Shown: one piece after another, positions 1 to 11,208 of the stretch
Position numbering within the stretch: the stretch's first letter is position 1
Layout of the letters: the number at the start of each line of letters is the position of its first letter
Assembly: GCA_030762895.1 (NCBI GenBank)
Contig: CM061068.1
Location: forward strand, 155,330,811 to 155,394,810
DNA: 64,000 nucleotides
Direction of reading: 5' to 3'
DNA from: Sophora flavescens
Taxonomy: Eukaryota; Streptophyta; Magnoliopsida; Fabales; Fabaceae
Notes under the pieces: model-generated
The model's database searches: none
Told to the model about the DNA's origin: nothing
What the model saw: the letters and a program-made list of their open reading frames with translations, nothing else
Made by a program: the position numbers and the translations under genes

Positions 1-674
1 CGTTTTGTAATTTCAATTGTACTATTTGCTTTTTGTATTTCCTTGATAGTACTATGAACTTTCTCACAAAGGAACAAGATGTTAATAATTATAAAGAACA
101 TATATTCCTTTGAAATAAAGATCAATCATTTGAAATAAATTCAGTGTGGTCCAAATTGCATTAAATCATGTTCAAGGTAGTAAAGATATAGAAGATGTAG
201 AACCGTCTACAGGCATTCAGTTTTAGAACGCGTCTATACAAGGTTTTATTCTACTCGTCCACTGATGTGGTAGAAGCGCCCGTCCACACAAGTCTTTGGA
301 CTTGCTAAGTCCTTACAGAAACTCCGTCCAATGACGTGGCACTATGGACGTCTACTGAATTTTAGTTAGGTATTATGGATGCCTACTTGAGTTTCGAGGA
401 GAGCACTCGTCTGTTGACGTGGCTACTATGGACGTCTACTGATTTTTAGTTAGTCGTCTACTTAACGATTAAAATATAAACATTTTAAATAACCTTTGGA
501 CGGGTAACTCTTTGCAAGAGTCCAAGCATTGTCTACCTCATATTATTTTGAAATTCCTGCCTAAACTGAACTCACTTGTTAGATCTCAACTAACTCTTTG
601 CCAAGCAAATTTAATCATTTCGTTAACATCAAAACCTAGAGATTAAATAAACCAAAGCCACTTTGGTTCCAACA
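1..674 (-). mobile_element. Sirevirus LTR fragment (S1 family), reversed
   Basis: Read on the minus strand this begins TGTTGGAACCAAAG at 674 and follows the same order of sequence as the 3' LTR at 43116-43800, down to the AATTCATAGTACTATC region at the window edge. It is therefore the 5' part of an LTR of the S1 Sirevirus family. It carries the CGTCCA / TGGACG motifs seen in that LTR family. The rest lies outside the window, so a solo LTR cannot be told from the edge of a whole element. It abuts a copia RNase H fragment directly at 675. Confidence 0.85.
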
Positions 675-926
675 CAAAGACCTGTGCAGCTGTTTATTGA
701 TAATAAATCAGCTATTAATCTAGCAAAAAATCCTGTTTCTCATGGCAGAAGTAAACATATAGAAATTAGGTTCCATTTCCTTTGTGAGCAGGTAAACAAA
801 GGGAAATTGGAACTCATCTACTGTCCTACAGAAGTGCAGACTGTAGATATACTAACCAAAGCATTGAAGGTTGAAAGATCTGTAAAGTTGAGACAAGATA
901 TAGGAGTAGTAACTCTGAGTATTTGA
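675..926 (+). pseudogene. Copia RNase H C-terminal fragment
   Basis: The reading frame carries the end of a Ty1/copia RNase H domain: a DNKSAINLAKNP segment, then HGRSKHIEIRFHF, then a TVDILTKAL segment, which are the family's usual closing motifs. The frame has no start of its own; everything upstream (gag, protease, integrase, RT) is missing, cut off by the reversed LTR at 674. The element was a different copia family from S1, because the LTR that follows is only about 217 bp. It is a relic with no expected function. Confidence 0.85.
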
Positions 927-938
927 ATTAGAGGGGAA

Positions 939-1155
939 TGTTGTGTATAATTCAAATACTGTTATTTTGTTAGTAGTTTCTGTTAGTAGTTAATAAGGGT
1001 AGTTAGTTAGTTAGATATAACTACCAATGGCTTGTGACACTATAAATAAAAGGGTGCACTCATGTATTCAATTCAGTTTTTTCATCAATCAAACACAAAC
1101 AGATATTCAATTCATATTGTTAGTTGTGTGTGGAGTTCTTGTGCCAATTCCAACA
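939..1155 (+). repeat. Short copia LTR
   Basis: A purine-rich tract (AGAGGGGAA) just after the RNase H stop codon is followed by TGTTGTGTATAATTC at 939. The sequence ends at CCAACA near 1155, giving about 217 bp with TG...CA ends. A TATAAATAAAAGG promoter-like box lies near 1040. This fits the 3' LTR of the copia fragment at 675-926. The 3' boundary is set only by the CA end, since the partner LTR is absent. Confidence 0.65.
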
Positions 1156-3537
1156 CAAAGATAGCAAGACTCTTATTGATTGTTTCTAAAGGTGGAGTTC
1201 GATAACCAACAAAACAGTGGAATTTGAAGGACGTGGGAGAAGGTGGTAAGGTGAGAGGAGAAATTGATTTTGTTTATTATTATTATTATTTTAAAATAAA
1301 TATATAAAAATTTTATGTATTTTTCCAACTAATCATTGGCTGTGGGTGTAATGAAATGTCGGGTTTGTACATACCCAATATTTTCTCCAAAAGGAATAGT
1401 GGTTCTAAGATTATTTTATTTCTATACTGACATTATTGGTAGGCTATATTTTAGAGTCAACTAAATTAGAAGTATTTTCATAAAAATAAAAATAAAAATA
1501 GAAATAGAAATAGAAGGCTCAATTCACATACAGTATTAGTTTCCCCTGCTATCCTCTGTGCGTAACTGTGAAGACTAATCACTCGAGGTATTGGACGACA
1601 TTGAAGAGTTGACCTCTCCCAACCAGGTTTTTCTTCATACACAAGAGCTAGAAATCGAACACCTGACTACTTGCTTAAGGAGCCACTACCACTTGGACTG
1701 AACACATGTTAGTAAAGTATGATGCTTGTGATGTATGTATCAATGAGGAAATAATTAATAATTTATAATTAATTGAGATAAATTATTAAAAAAAAATCCA
1801 AAAAAGTGTAATAGCATAACATGACAGTATGATAAAATCAATGAATAATAAACGTAGAGAAAGAAAATATAAATACTAATTGAGTGGAAATATAATATAA
1901 TAATGTAATAAAATTAAGGAATAATAAATATAAAAAGAAAGTATGCTTTTTTTTTTGAAGGTAAAAAAAGAAGTATACTTGAGCTTCAACTTCAACCACT
2001 CATTGTTTGGCCATTATTTTACACAATACAGAGATATGAATTTTTATCATATTGTTACCGTCATTTTTCACCATTTGTTTCTATTGATTGAAAACTTTCT
2101 TGATCGAGCTCATCCAGTAATATTCTTGATTACTTGCAATACATATGAAAGAGTATACAAATAATGATGTATTTGGCAAATCAAATACCGTGGGTTTACT
2201 AAGGAACCATTCAGATTAATTGATGATATTAGTTAATCATTTTGTGAAAGATTCCTATGAAGTGAAAAGTTTCATTAACTCCTAAGTCGAGTAGATCTTG
2301 TTGTTGCGAGAATTCTTAATTCATGAATTGTAGGATGGATTTATGTCACCACAAACAACAACTAAAGCAAGTGTTGGTTAGCTACAATTTGTATTTCATA
2401 TGCATTATTTAGAGTGCTACATTATTTTCTTCTCTTCAATTTTTTTTTCTATCTTCACTTTGAGAGTGCTCTATTATTTCCAAAATCATTTTGTTGATTT
2501 GTGAAGAGGGTAAGGTTTCCCTCATTTGTAAAAGGATGTATTATCCCTTTGATTGCTGTTGAGGATCTTGCACTAAAGATAAGGCTATTTTCATTGGTGA
2601 CGAGTGCGATCCCTATTTTTTAACAACTGTGTTATCCATGTTTGTTGTTGAGACTCTTGCACAAAGAGAAGGGTTATTCATGTTGGTGAAAAGTGCTTTG
2701 TTTTGTAAATGTTGCAAACACCACTTGTGAGCATGGTTGATTAGTAAAAAATCTGGGTTGTTGACTTGAAGACTGGCCATAAACCAAAGTGGTTGACAGT
2801 CGAATCAGGATAAATATATAAATATCAGTTTTCATGCTCTTCTTCCTGTCTATATTTATCATATTTATTATTTTTATTTATTTATTTTATCCTTTTGTTA
2901 ATTTATTCCGCTGCATATTTTGTTAAATTGTTCTAAAACATTTTATTTATAACAAAAAGTGTCAAACCTCATAATCTCCCAATTCAATTTCTCTCTTGGG
3001 TAATGGTTGTCACGGCCAACAAGAATCAATTTCTGATGTTCCTAATGGCTTCTGGCTATTTTCTTGTCTTCATACGATTAGATATGGACATTTTCTTGTC
3101 TCTCTGGCACTTAGCATCCTCAATTAGCTTTCCAAAGAACAACAGCAACAAACCATATATCCTCTCTGGTTAAAAAGTATTGTCCAAGGTGAGAAGTCAA
3201 ACTAAAAGTCCTGAAACGGTATGTTGATGTGTTTTCCTCATTGTACACATTCAAAAGGTGCATTCTGCCTTGATCTACTTTAGATCTTCTCAACTTTTCT
3301 TGCCTTGATTTTTAAGACAAAATATGAATTTTCAACTGATTTGAGCTTGATTATTTTTTGAAGTTCAATGTAACTAGAATCTGCACACTTAATAAACTTA
3401 TGGACAAAGTTCAAAAACTTAAACAATTCATTTTATGAGAATACTTGTTGAATTTTATGATGATTTCATGGAAAAGTATGGTTTGTTATCCATCAAAACT
3501 TATGTTCAAGTTAAAAAATTTAAGTCCAAAAGGGGTT
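1156..3537. other. AT-rich intergenic DNA, no gene seen
   Basis: About 2.4 kb of AT-rich sequence. Short open frames here (for example 1943-2164 and 2674-2862) show no recognisable domain and are low in complexity. Several short AATAAT/AAATA tracts are present. The stretch at 1537-1710 is less AT-rich and reads like an old repeat, but I cannot name its family. Confidence 0.6.
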
Positions 3538-3900
3538 CTAAGAGCATCTTTATCACAGCACCCACTTTGTAGTTCTTAAATGGGTACCAACATTACACAT
3601 CACCTATTTATATTTTTTATAAATTTAAGCATCTCATCTCTCTAACCTAACAACTTCTAAAAAGTTATTAAATGGATCCCACTAATAATCTCACATTCTT
3701 ACATTACCAATAATTTACTTTATTTTACGACTAATTTATTATTAAAAAAATTGAAAAGAAACCACTTTTTGTTACAAGGAAAGGTGTTTGTACAAGTATT
3801 TTCTCTCCCCAAATTCTTAAACAAGAACCCAACAATCCAACAAGCACCCAGTTCTTACACTTAAGAACCAGTTAAGCACCCTATGATGCAGTGCTCTTAG
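3538..3900. repeat. MITE candidate with CTAAGAGCA / TGCTCTTAG ends
   Basis: A 363-bp stretch starts CTAAGAGCATC and ends GTGCTCTTAG, so the terminal nine bases are inverted repeats. Subterminal sequence also pairs: AGCACCCA and TTCTTAAATGGGT near the left end match AAGAACCAGTTAAGCACCC near the right. It has no coding capacity, which fits a miniature inverted-repeat element. The flanks (GGGTT on the left, GGTTT on the right) resemble each other but do not give a clean target duplication, so the superfamily stays open. Confidence 0.5.
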
Positions 3901-4766
3901 GGTTTTGGACCTCACGAAGAGTTGTGATATGTAAATTAACAATCCTGATCTAGAAGGGTGTCATCTTCCATGCACCTTGTAGTCATGCACCTCTCCATGC
4001 ACCTTAAAATTTACTTATTCTTACAAGTTCGTTACATTTAGTTAAAACCCCTCAAGTAGCCTTAATTGCCAAAAAAAAAATCCCTAATTTCTTTTAAATT
4101 TACCCCCCAGCCACCTCATTATTCATCTCTCTGTAATAGTAGGCCTTATGTTTGGGCTAAGGTCGTTGAAGGTTGGAGAAGATACTGATGGGAACTTGAA
4201 GCGTGATGGGATTAGAGCTAACCTTTTGGAGATTAATTGGTAGTATTTATAATAAAATTAACAGACGAGGGGAGATGATATACTATAACATAGGAAATTG
4301 CATAATAGAATTGGCCTAAGAATGAAAAGATGGTGAAAATGATGATAGTAGTTAATATATTAATCCATTGTTAGATACGACTAATAAACCCAAGAGCCCA
4401 AATGATTTCCCCATTACTGCAGGTGTGTCATAGTTTGTGGCCTTTCATTTTTGGTGTTTGTGGTGAAGCCATCTTTATTTTGTGGGAGACCCAAGGGATA
4501 TGGATCATAATTTGCAACTCCACAGAAGTCCCAGTAACTGCCTATTTCTTATTAAAAGCCTCAAACAACTTCATAGCAAAGGCAATAATGAACAATGAGG
4601 GGCAGCAAAACTAGATTGGGAATAATTTATCAGACTGAACATAATTCAACAGAAACGACAACCAAAGTACCAAACTATATCAAAAAGGTCCAGGAATGGA
4701 TAACCAGAACAAGTAGCAACTGGATCAACCTAAAGACAACTTCTTTGTCAACCTGAAGCGCGTATC
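3901..4766. other. NDPK 3' flank, no other gene seen
   Basis: AT-rich DNA between the MITE candidate and the NDPK stop codon. The part nearest 4766 should hold the NDPK 3' UTR (minus strand); I could not fix a polyadenylation site. An open frame at 4402-4614 has no recognisable motif and is treated as chance. Confidence 0.5.
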
Positions 4767-6453
4767 TTACTCATAGATCCAGGAGTGGAGGCTGCTTTGC
4801 CAGGCAGCAGGGCCCTCAGGGAACCACAATGCAATTTCCTTACGGGCACTTTCAACAGAATCACTTCCATGAATAACATTCCTGCACAATATGTAACATA
4901 AATACATTAGAAATGCCATACAGCAAACTCTAAAGCCAATTCCATAGAGCAAAGTGCAAAGTTTCCTTCCAATTATCCAATTAACTAATCTAGGGAATTC
5001 AAATACTCCATTCAAATCAGAATATGGAACAAGACCTTCACTTTAGACAGTAATAAAGTGCAGTGTTGATAATAATTGCCTTAAACAACTGCACATGTTA
5101 CAACTTGCACTTAACACACAAAAATGATTTCCATGATGACATAGTAAAAGCACAAGGCTAAAAGTTCTCCTTCAATTGAACATTTCATCAACATTTCAAC
5201 AACTAATGTAATTGATGTAATAAGAATTAAAAAAAAGGTTGAGCACACTCATCTCTAAATATAGGGTTCATAAACCAGTATTGTAATGATAAAAAGGAGT
5301 GTAGAGAAATTGAAACGACCAACAACAAAAAACAAGTATTTGCCGCTTAGTCAACCTAAAATTGACATAACTGAATTGGAAAATAAGAACGATGGAACAT
5401 TTAAATTCATGAAGTCAAAAGTGATTTGACAATTACAACACACCCCAAGAGCAAGAAAGATTTCTACCTCCCAATGTCAATAGCGAAGTCACCACGAATC
5501 GTTCCAGGCTCAGATTGTGCAGGGTTTGTGGCTCCAATTATCTTCCGGCCAGTTGCCACAACATTCTTGCCCTCCCAAATCATGGCAACAACAGGGCCAG
5601 AGATGATGTATTCCACCAATCCATTAAAGAAAGGCTTTGCAGACAAGTCTGCATAGTGCTTCTCAGCAAAAGACTGGTCCACAGTAAGGAGCTTCAAACC
5701 TGATTTCAAGTCACAACAAACAATCATTAAGAACGACTTCAAAATAAAAATAAATAAATAAAAGAACTCGTGTGCCTTCCTACAGGTTCAGTGTGTGAGT
5801 ATGTTTAATTGATAACACAAACTTGAAACTACACCCTAAACCAAAATCTGGGATGGACAATCATGTAATATGCACAGATATTTAAATAGAAGACTTCAAT
5901 TTTCAAACATCCATGCTAAGAATTTGTCAAGAATCTGGGTGTTTAGGAGGACAATCACTTTTCAAATTCAATTTTTCAAAAATCATGAAAAGGAACAACA
6001 GATTTTAGTTAGCAAGCTCTCACAGCAAAAACTTATTAATCTCTTAAGTATTAAAAATTGAGGTTACCTTTCAAGTAGAAACCCTTCTTCTCAAATCTGC
6101 TAATAATCTCACCAATCTGAAACAGAACAACTATTATGTCAAAAATCATTAAACCTTCTATCTAAAGAACAAATGAACCTTCAAGTTCAACATCTACACA
6201 TATAGCCAAAGATGAAAAACACTCGTACACACCAAAAAGTCATCGACCTATTTTCTTAAAAGCCACAAATAGCACACATGCCCATTCAAAAACAAAAATT
6301 TACAAAAACCCAGTTCAGATTAAGAAATATAATTATATAAATCCAATTTTTAACGAATAAAAAATAAATAAAAAAGATGGATATGAACGAAGGACAGACC
6401 AGGCCTCTTTGAACGCCATCAGGCTTGATCATGATGAAGGTTTGCTCGGCCAT
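4767..6453 (-). CDS. Nucleoside diphosphate kinase, four exons
   Basis: NDPK moves the terminal phosphate from ATP to other nucleoside diphosphates through a phospho-histidine, keeping NTP pools balanced. Exons on the minus strand are 6453-6400, 6116-6068, 5699-5468 and 4881-4767, each with GT...AG introns. They join in frame to 450 bases, or 149 residues, the usual length of the plant type-1 enzyme. Exon 1 encodes MAEQTFIMIKPDGVQRGL with the conserved KPDGVQRG motif. Exon 3 carries GPVVAMIWEGKNVV, RKIIGATNP and PGTIRGDFAIDIGR. Exon 4 opens with NVIHGSDS, holding the catalytic histidine, and ends SWIYE before TAA. There is no transit-peptide-like extension, so a cytosolic enzyme is inferred. 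All key residues are present, and it is the only intact host gene in the window. Confidence 0.96.
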
Positions 6454-6544
6454 CTTGGTCTCTCTTTTCTCTCTCCTGATGCGTTCAGAGACACTGAGAG
6501 CGTAGAGGCGTAGAGTACAATAACAAGGGTGTGAGGAAAAGAGA

Positions 6545-6553
6545 ATTTATATA
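6545..6553 (-). promoter_or_regulatory. TATA box of the NDPK gene
   Basis: On the minus strand the sequence reads TATATAAAT about 92-100 bases upstream of the NDPK ATG. The leader between the two is CT/GA-rich (AGAGAGAAAAGAGAGACC), typical of plant housekeeping 5' UTRs. Position and sequence fit a core promoter; the transcription start was not determined. Confidence 0.65.
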
Positions 6554-6885
6554 CGGCTGCAGATGAACCCTAACCTAATTTTTACTAACGAATATTCGAT
6601 CAATAACGTTTTTTTTTTAAAAGGTAATTCGATCAATAACGTTTGGGAATCATTATTTCTTTTTTTTTATTAATGAGTAATGATATTTTCACACTATAAG
6701 ATATTACATTTAAAATAATATTTTACTTGCTCCAAAAATTTTTTTCACTTTTATAGCACCTCGTTTTTCATTTTAAGTGTTTAAACGTCTTTATATGTTT
6801 GTATGATTGGTTGTTGTTAGGAATATGCCTAAGAAATGTAAAAAAGGGCTAACTGATATTTTTAAATTGAAAATCCCTTTCTATT

Positions 6886-7106
6886 GCATGAGCACGGTTG
6901 TGCTCATATATCAACACGCTCGTGCTTAAGGCGCGTGTCTTGTGGCAGTCTGAGTCACAAGCACGGTCGTGCTCAAGGAGAGCACGGCCATGTCGGAAAA
7001 CACGTATTTTGACGTGAAAGTTGCATGCTCATGCTTAAATGAGCATGACCCCGTGCTCAAGTAAAGCACGGTCGTGCTTAAGAGGAGCACGGTCGTGCTC
7101 GGGATC
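6886..7106. repeat. Paired palindromes, GAGCACGGTCGTGCTC type
   Basis: A cluster of GC-rich palindromes in AT-rich surroundings. Copies include AGCACGGTTGTGCTC, ACACGCTCGTGCTT, AAGCACGGTCGTGCTC, AAGCACGGTCGTGCTT and GAGCACGGTCGTGCTC. Several come as close pairs separated by 4-6 bases (AAGG, AAGGAG, AAGAGG). A second cluster of the same word is at 7979-8141. The same layout with other words occurs elsewhere in the window. Confidence 0.85.
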
Positions 7107-7978
7107 GGAGTTTATAAAAAGAGGGCTTTTGTGGGGGTTTCGAGTGTAACCCTCAATTTGACACTTTTAGCAACCCTATTGCGGCCGCAACCTCTCTTTC
7201 CCCTACTTCCATTGAACCCATCAAGTTCTTGGAGTTCTTGAGACGTTTGGAAGAGAATCGCTTGTCTGTGCCAATTAAAGGTAACGTAATCTTCCCTATT
7301 TAATCTCCTTTTTCCTCTTTTGATAATTGAAGATTGATTGGTTAATTGTTTATGTTTGGCCAAGGTTTGAGGAACTCATCGAGCCGCTCGAGGGAACATG
7401 TCTAGCTTACCCGCATTGTCATAGTTGGGAATCTTCATACCAAGTATGAGGAGAAGGGCTAGTATGAACATATAGGCTTGGGGTAGCGTAAGATGAGGGT
7501 TAACCCATGACCCTGTTGCATGCTAATTGTCTAATTGATGTTGTATGCTATATGTATGACATGAGTTCAATGTTTTGTAATGCCTTGATTATTGTATTGT
7601 TAATGCTGATGATGATGTTGCCATGCTAAACATGAATGTTGGTTGTTGTTGTGGTTAATCCCAATGTTAATGATGGTGAGACTTTAAAGAATGTGATGAT
7701 GACGTTATAAGGATTAAGGGATAATTTCCCAATGTTCATAAATGAGAGGCAAGGTGAATGCTTATTGGTATAGTTTAGACCCTAGGCTTGATTATGAGTG
7801 TTTTAGGGACATTAATAACGAAACTGGAATTAAAGGTTTAATTCCCAATAAATCATAAGACATGGAGATAATTAAAAGTAACAAGATAAATGCTTAATGG
7901 TTTAATAAAAGCCAATATGATTGATCCATGAATTGCCCTAGGGAATTTGGTAAAGGGTTACTAACCCTTTATGCCCAG

Positions 7979-8141
7979 AACAATACGGTCATGCTCCAGT
8001 AAGTACGGTCTTGCTTAAAAAGGAGCACGCCCGTGCTCCAGTTTCAAATTCAAAAAGGCTGTGCTGCATAAGCACAACCGTGCTCAATAGACAGCAAGAC
8101 CGTGCTGAACTTAAAGTCCAGCACGCCCGTGCTCCTCTAAC
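7979..8141. repeat. Second cluster of GAGCACG..CGTGCTC palindromes
   Basis: Contains AGCACGCCCGTGCTCC (twice), AAGCACAACCGTGCTC, CAGCAAGACCGTGCTG and decayed copies such as ACGGTCATGCTCC. It belongs with the cluster at 6886-7106 inside the same gypsy-like region. Confidence 0.8.
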
Positions 8142-8297
8142 CAGAACAGACGTGAAGATTAAGGAATAGAGGGGTGTTTCACCCTAATATTCCACAATAA
8201 TGAGATAATACACCTATCTAAATGAAGACAAGCTTTACAACCTTATGAAGACTTAATAAAGAAACTAAATAACAAACGTTAAGACGTTGATGTTGTA

Positions 8298-8460
8298 CCT
8301 TGGTGCTTATTGGCTAAGGTGACCTTGATGCTTATTGGTCAAGGTGTTGAGCTTTGGTGCTTATTGGCCAGAGTGTTAAATGATGTTGTACCTTGGTGCT
8401 TATTGGCCAAGGGGGCCTTGATGGTTAATGGTCGAAGTGTTGAGCCCTGGTGCTTGTTGG
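8298..8460 (+). repeat. Short tandem repeat, TTGGTGCTTATTGGCCAAGG type
   Basis: About six imperfect units around CTTGGTGCTTATTGGCCAAGG and CTTGATGCTTATTGGTCAAGG, each with a TTGGCCAAGG or TTGGTCAAGG half that can pair with the start of the unit. The array is interrupted at 8460 by a solo LTR and resumes at 10040 (GTTGGCCAGGGTGTTAA); a further unit lies near 10360-10390. Confidence 0.85.
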
Positions 8461-10039
8461 TGTTGGAACCAAAGTGGTTTTGGATTTAATAATCTCTAAG
8501 TTTTGATGCTAACAAAAGGATCAAATTTGCTTGGCAAAGTAATTAGTTGAGATCTAACTAGTACTTTCAGTTATGCAGGAACGCTTTTATAAGTAAAATA
8601 AACTTGGGATAAGTTTCAATTGAAAAATACGTGTCCACTCCTATAGACAGGTTGCTCAAACACTATGGTAAAGTTACCTTGTTGTTTAATTAAGTAGACT
8701 AGCCTTCTTTAGTAGACGAGGCTATAAATACCTAAATAACTTGTTAGGTACAGCAAGTCCAAAGACTTGCAAATAAGCGCGTCCATCTTGCCACGTCAGC
8801 AGACGGAAGTAATTAGTTGAAGAAAATGAACTAAAACACAAAGTAATCTAGTAGACAAGCTGTAACCGTCACGTCACTAGACGGAGATCTTTATAACTCA
8901 TTAAGGAATAGCAAGTCTGAAGACTTGATAGATAAAAGGATATGCCACGTCATCAGACGAGCTAAGAAAAATATCGAATAGAGTTGGACTCTTATATGAA
9001 TGAGTAGACAGAGTTTCCTTTTAGACAAACTCCATCTTAGAATGAATTAAATGCAATCCAAATCTCTTATATTTATTTCAAATGATTGATATTTATTTCA
9101 AAATAATATTTGTTCTTTACATTTGTTTTATCTGCTTTAATATTTCACCTTGTTGTAAAAAAAATATAGTTCGTACAATAAGATCTGTACGATGACAACT
9201 TTATGACTGAAAAAGTTAAATTATACACAAAGAAGAAACAACAAGTACTCAAGCTACAATACACAGAGGAGTGAACCTCCAAATTCATGCTACCTTGATA
9301 AATAAGAGTACTATTCAGCATTGCTACAGTCAAGCTATCAGTCACAACCGATATCATGCATTAAATGCTATCTCTAAACGGGATTATTCAAAGTAACCGT
9401 TAAAGAAGTACAAGTGATGACGAAGGTTACTATAAATTGAAGACCTCGGGTACTGAAGAATAATGCTCTTGCCTGCACAATCTTGCTAGCTGAACTTTTA
9501 CCATTTGATAATCATTTATTCCATTATTCTTTCAAGAGCAAGAGTCTGTATTAATTAGTTTGAATATTGTTGTAATATTCAACTGATCTTAAACTGTCAT
9601 ATTCTCACACATAGTGAGTTAAGAAGATCAACATTTAAATCTCTTTGTTAGAGTTAGAGCCTGAAGATGCTTGGTAATAAAGGAATACTTGTAGCTTGGA
9701 GAGGTGTTGAATACTTGTTTGTAATCTATTTGGAGAAATAGTGGAAAAATCCTTCAAGTCGAACGGACCGGATGTAGCTCGTGGTTAGAAAAGAGGGAAC
9801 CAGGATAAAATCTCTTGCGTGAATCTTCTATCCCTAAACTCTTCTGTTTTATTTGCTTATACTAACTGTGGGGTTTTGATATTGCTTTTGTTAAAGTCTT
9901 TTAAAAATGATCTTTGTTTTTATGTGTACTTCTGTTTCATATCTTCTTGAGTGCAAAATTTGTTTCAAAAGGTTGTTTTCAAAAATTATTAGCAAACACA
10001 TTTCAACCCCCTTTCTTGTGTTTGCCTGTGTCAGCTTCA
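8461..10039 (+). mobile_element. Complete solo LTR of the S1 Sirevirus family
   Basis: The 1579-bp unit starts TGTTGGAACCAAAG and ends GTGTCAGCTTCA. It is flanked on both sides by GTTGG (8456-8460 and 10040-10044), a perfect 5-bp target duplication. Removing it restores the surrounding tandem repeat (CTGGTGCTTGTTGGCCAGGGTG). It matches the S1 LTR pieces at 18230-18898, 27591-27751 and 43116-44160, and gives the full LTR length for that family. The sequence before its end, CAACCCCCTTTCTTGTGTTTG, is the usual Sirevirus LTR 3' region. No internal sequence remains, as expected after LTR-LTR recombination. Confidence 0.93.
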
Positions 10040-10866
10040 GTTGGCCAGGGTGTTAATTAAAGATTAATGATTAAAAATTAAAGATAATGTTAATTTTGGT
10101 GCTGATTGACGAAAGACGTTAAACCATAAAATGGTGTTGATGGAGGTGGTGTTCACGATTGATTGTTGTGAATATGCATGCATTCATGCACAAAGTTATT
10201 AGGGGAGATACGATAACTAGGGAGGTCATCCAAGAGTAAGGCGAGCTAGTCGTCGGCGGTGATTCGTCCGAGAGTAGGGAGTCGTATACACCCGCAGTGG
10301 TGCATCTGAGAGTAAGGTGCATCAGCTATCCTAGGGGTTCACCCATGGTTTGGTGGACTGTCAGCATTGGTGCTTAATGGCCAATGTGGATATGTAACTT
10401 CAAAGTCGTATTCCCGGTATAAATGGATCCACATGCATTTGGAGTAGTGAGTCATATTGCATTATATAATTGATACATGGTTCTTACTCCCCGTTCTTCT
10501 GTTTCTTTGTTTGGCATGTATCTTTATGCAGAGGACGGTGAGCAGCTTGTTGAGGAGTGACTCCGAGGAGATCGCTTACTCTTAGTTTACGATTTTGTTT
10601 CAGTTTTAGTTTGTTTATCTAAGTTTTTTTATCGGATTTTGGTTATACCAGCTTCGTATTGTGACATCGGGGTTGGGTTTGTTTTTATGGTTATGTTTTC
10701 CTTTCAAAACTTGTTTTATTTTCTTTGTGTTGAGAACTTTTTTGTTAATGTGGTACCTTTTACTTGGTTTTATTTTTATGAAATAATATGCATGTTTTTA
10801 ATTTTAAATTATTATATTTCTTTTGTGTTATGCTTTATAAATACATGCGGGGTAGAGGGTGTCACA

Positions 10867-11208
10867 ACTCTCACTCTTCCTTTATTTCATTGGCCAAAAC
10901 ATCTTTCAAACCCATACATATACGGTGTTAGACAACTTTGAGTTGTCCAAATATCATTACTCTTTTTATTTATGTTAAAGTAATATTTTGGTCCTTATAC
11001 GTTACACTATTTTTTTTGTCCATATACGAAATTTTTTATCAATCAGTCCTATACATTAAAATCTTTTCCAAAATTTCGCCGTAACTTCCTTCGATATAGA
11101 AGGTCTCAAATATGATTTTGTTCTCCTCAAAGTCATTTTATGGATCGCCGGTAAAAATATAGTATATAATTACCAGTTAAGATGCGAGAAAACGGGATGT
11201 TACAGCAC
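10867..11208. other. Unassigned repeat-like DNA
   Basis: No gene seen. The sequence ends at 11208 with GGGATGTTACA, whose complement (TGTAACATCCC) resembles the start of a plant gypsy LTR, so a minus-oriented LTR may begin here and run leftward. The phrases TTTTGGTCCTTATACG and CAGTCCTATACATTAAAATC suggest an old repeat, but I cannot place it. Confidence 0.35.

Larger units (their letters stand above)
6800..10866 (+). mobile_element. Ty3/gypsy-like LTR region, interrupted
   Basis: Non-coding sequence with LTR/5'-leader character. The section 7280-7525 recurs, diverged and in reverse, at 11210-11500 (shared landmarks: GAACTCATCGAGCCG, GTATGAGGAGAAGGG, GGGTTAACC, CATGACCCTGTTG). It ends near 10866 with GGGTAGAGGGTGTCACA, resembling the TGTGACACCC / GGGTGTTACA ends of many plant gypsy LTRs. 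It holds palindrome arrays (6886-7106 and 7979-8141) and a short tandem repeat, and is split by the solo LTR 8461-10039. No gag-pol frame is present. Both outer limits are approximate, and the assignment to gypsy rests on the end sequence and layout only. Confidence 0.5.

Noticed and set aside
1..674. That this is the missing left part of the S1 5' LTR.
   Set aside because: It is in the opposite orientation and covers LTR sequence also present at 18230-18400, so it is a separate insertion.
670..1160. CCAACACAAAG occurs at both 669-679 and 1150-1160, looking like a target duplication.
   Set aside because: One copy spans the end of the reversed LTR and the other the end of the short copia LTR; two different elements are involved, so it is probably chance plus the common CCAACA end.
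4767..5015. Single open frame over the last NDPK exon as a separate gene.
   Set aside because: The first half is intron; the spliced four-exon model explains all conserved residues.
5426..5703. Plus-strand open frames across NDPK exon 3.
   Set aside because: Antisense shadows of a well-supported minus-strand exon.
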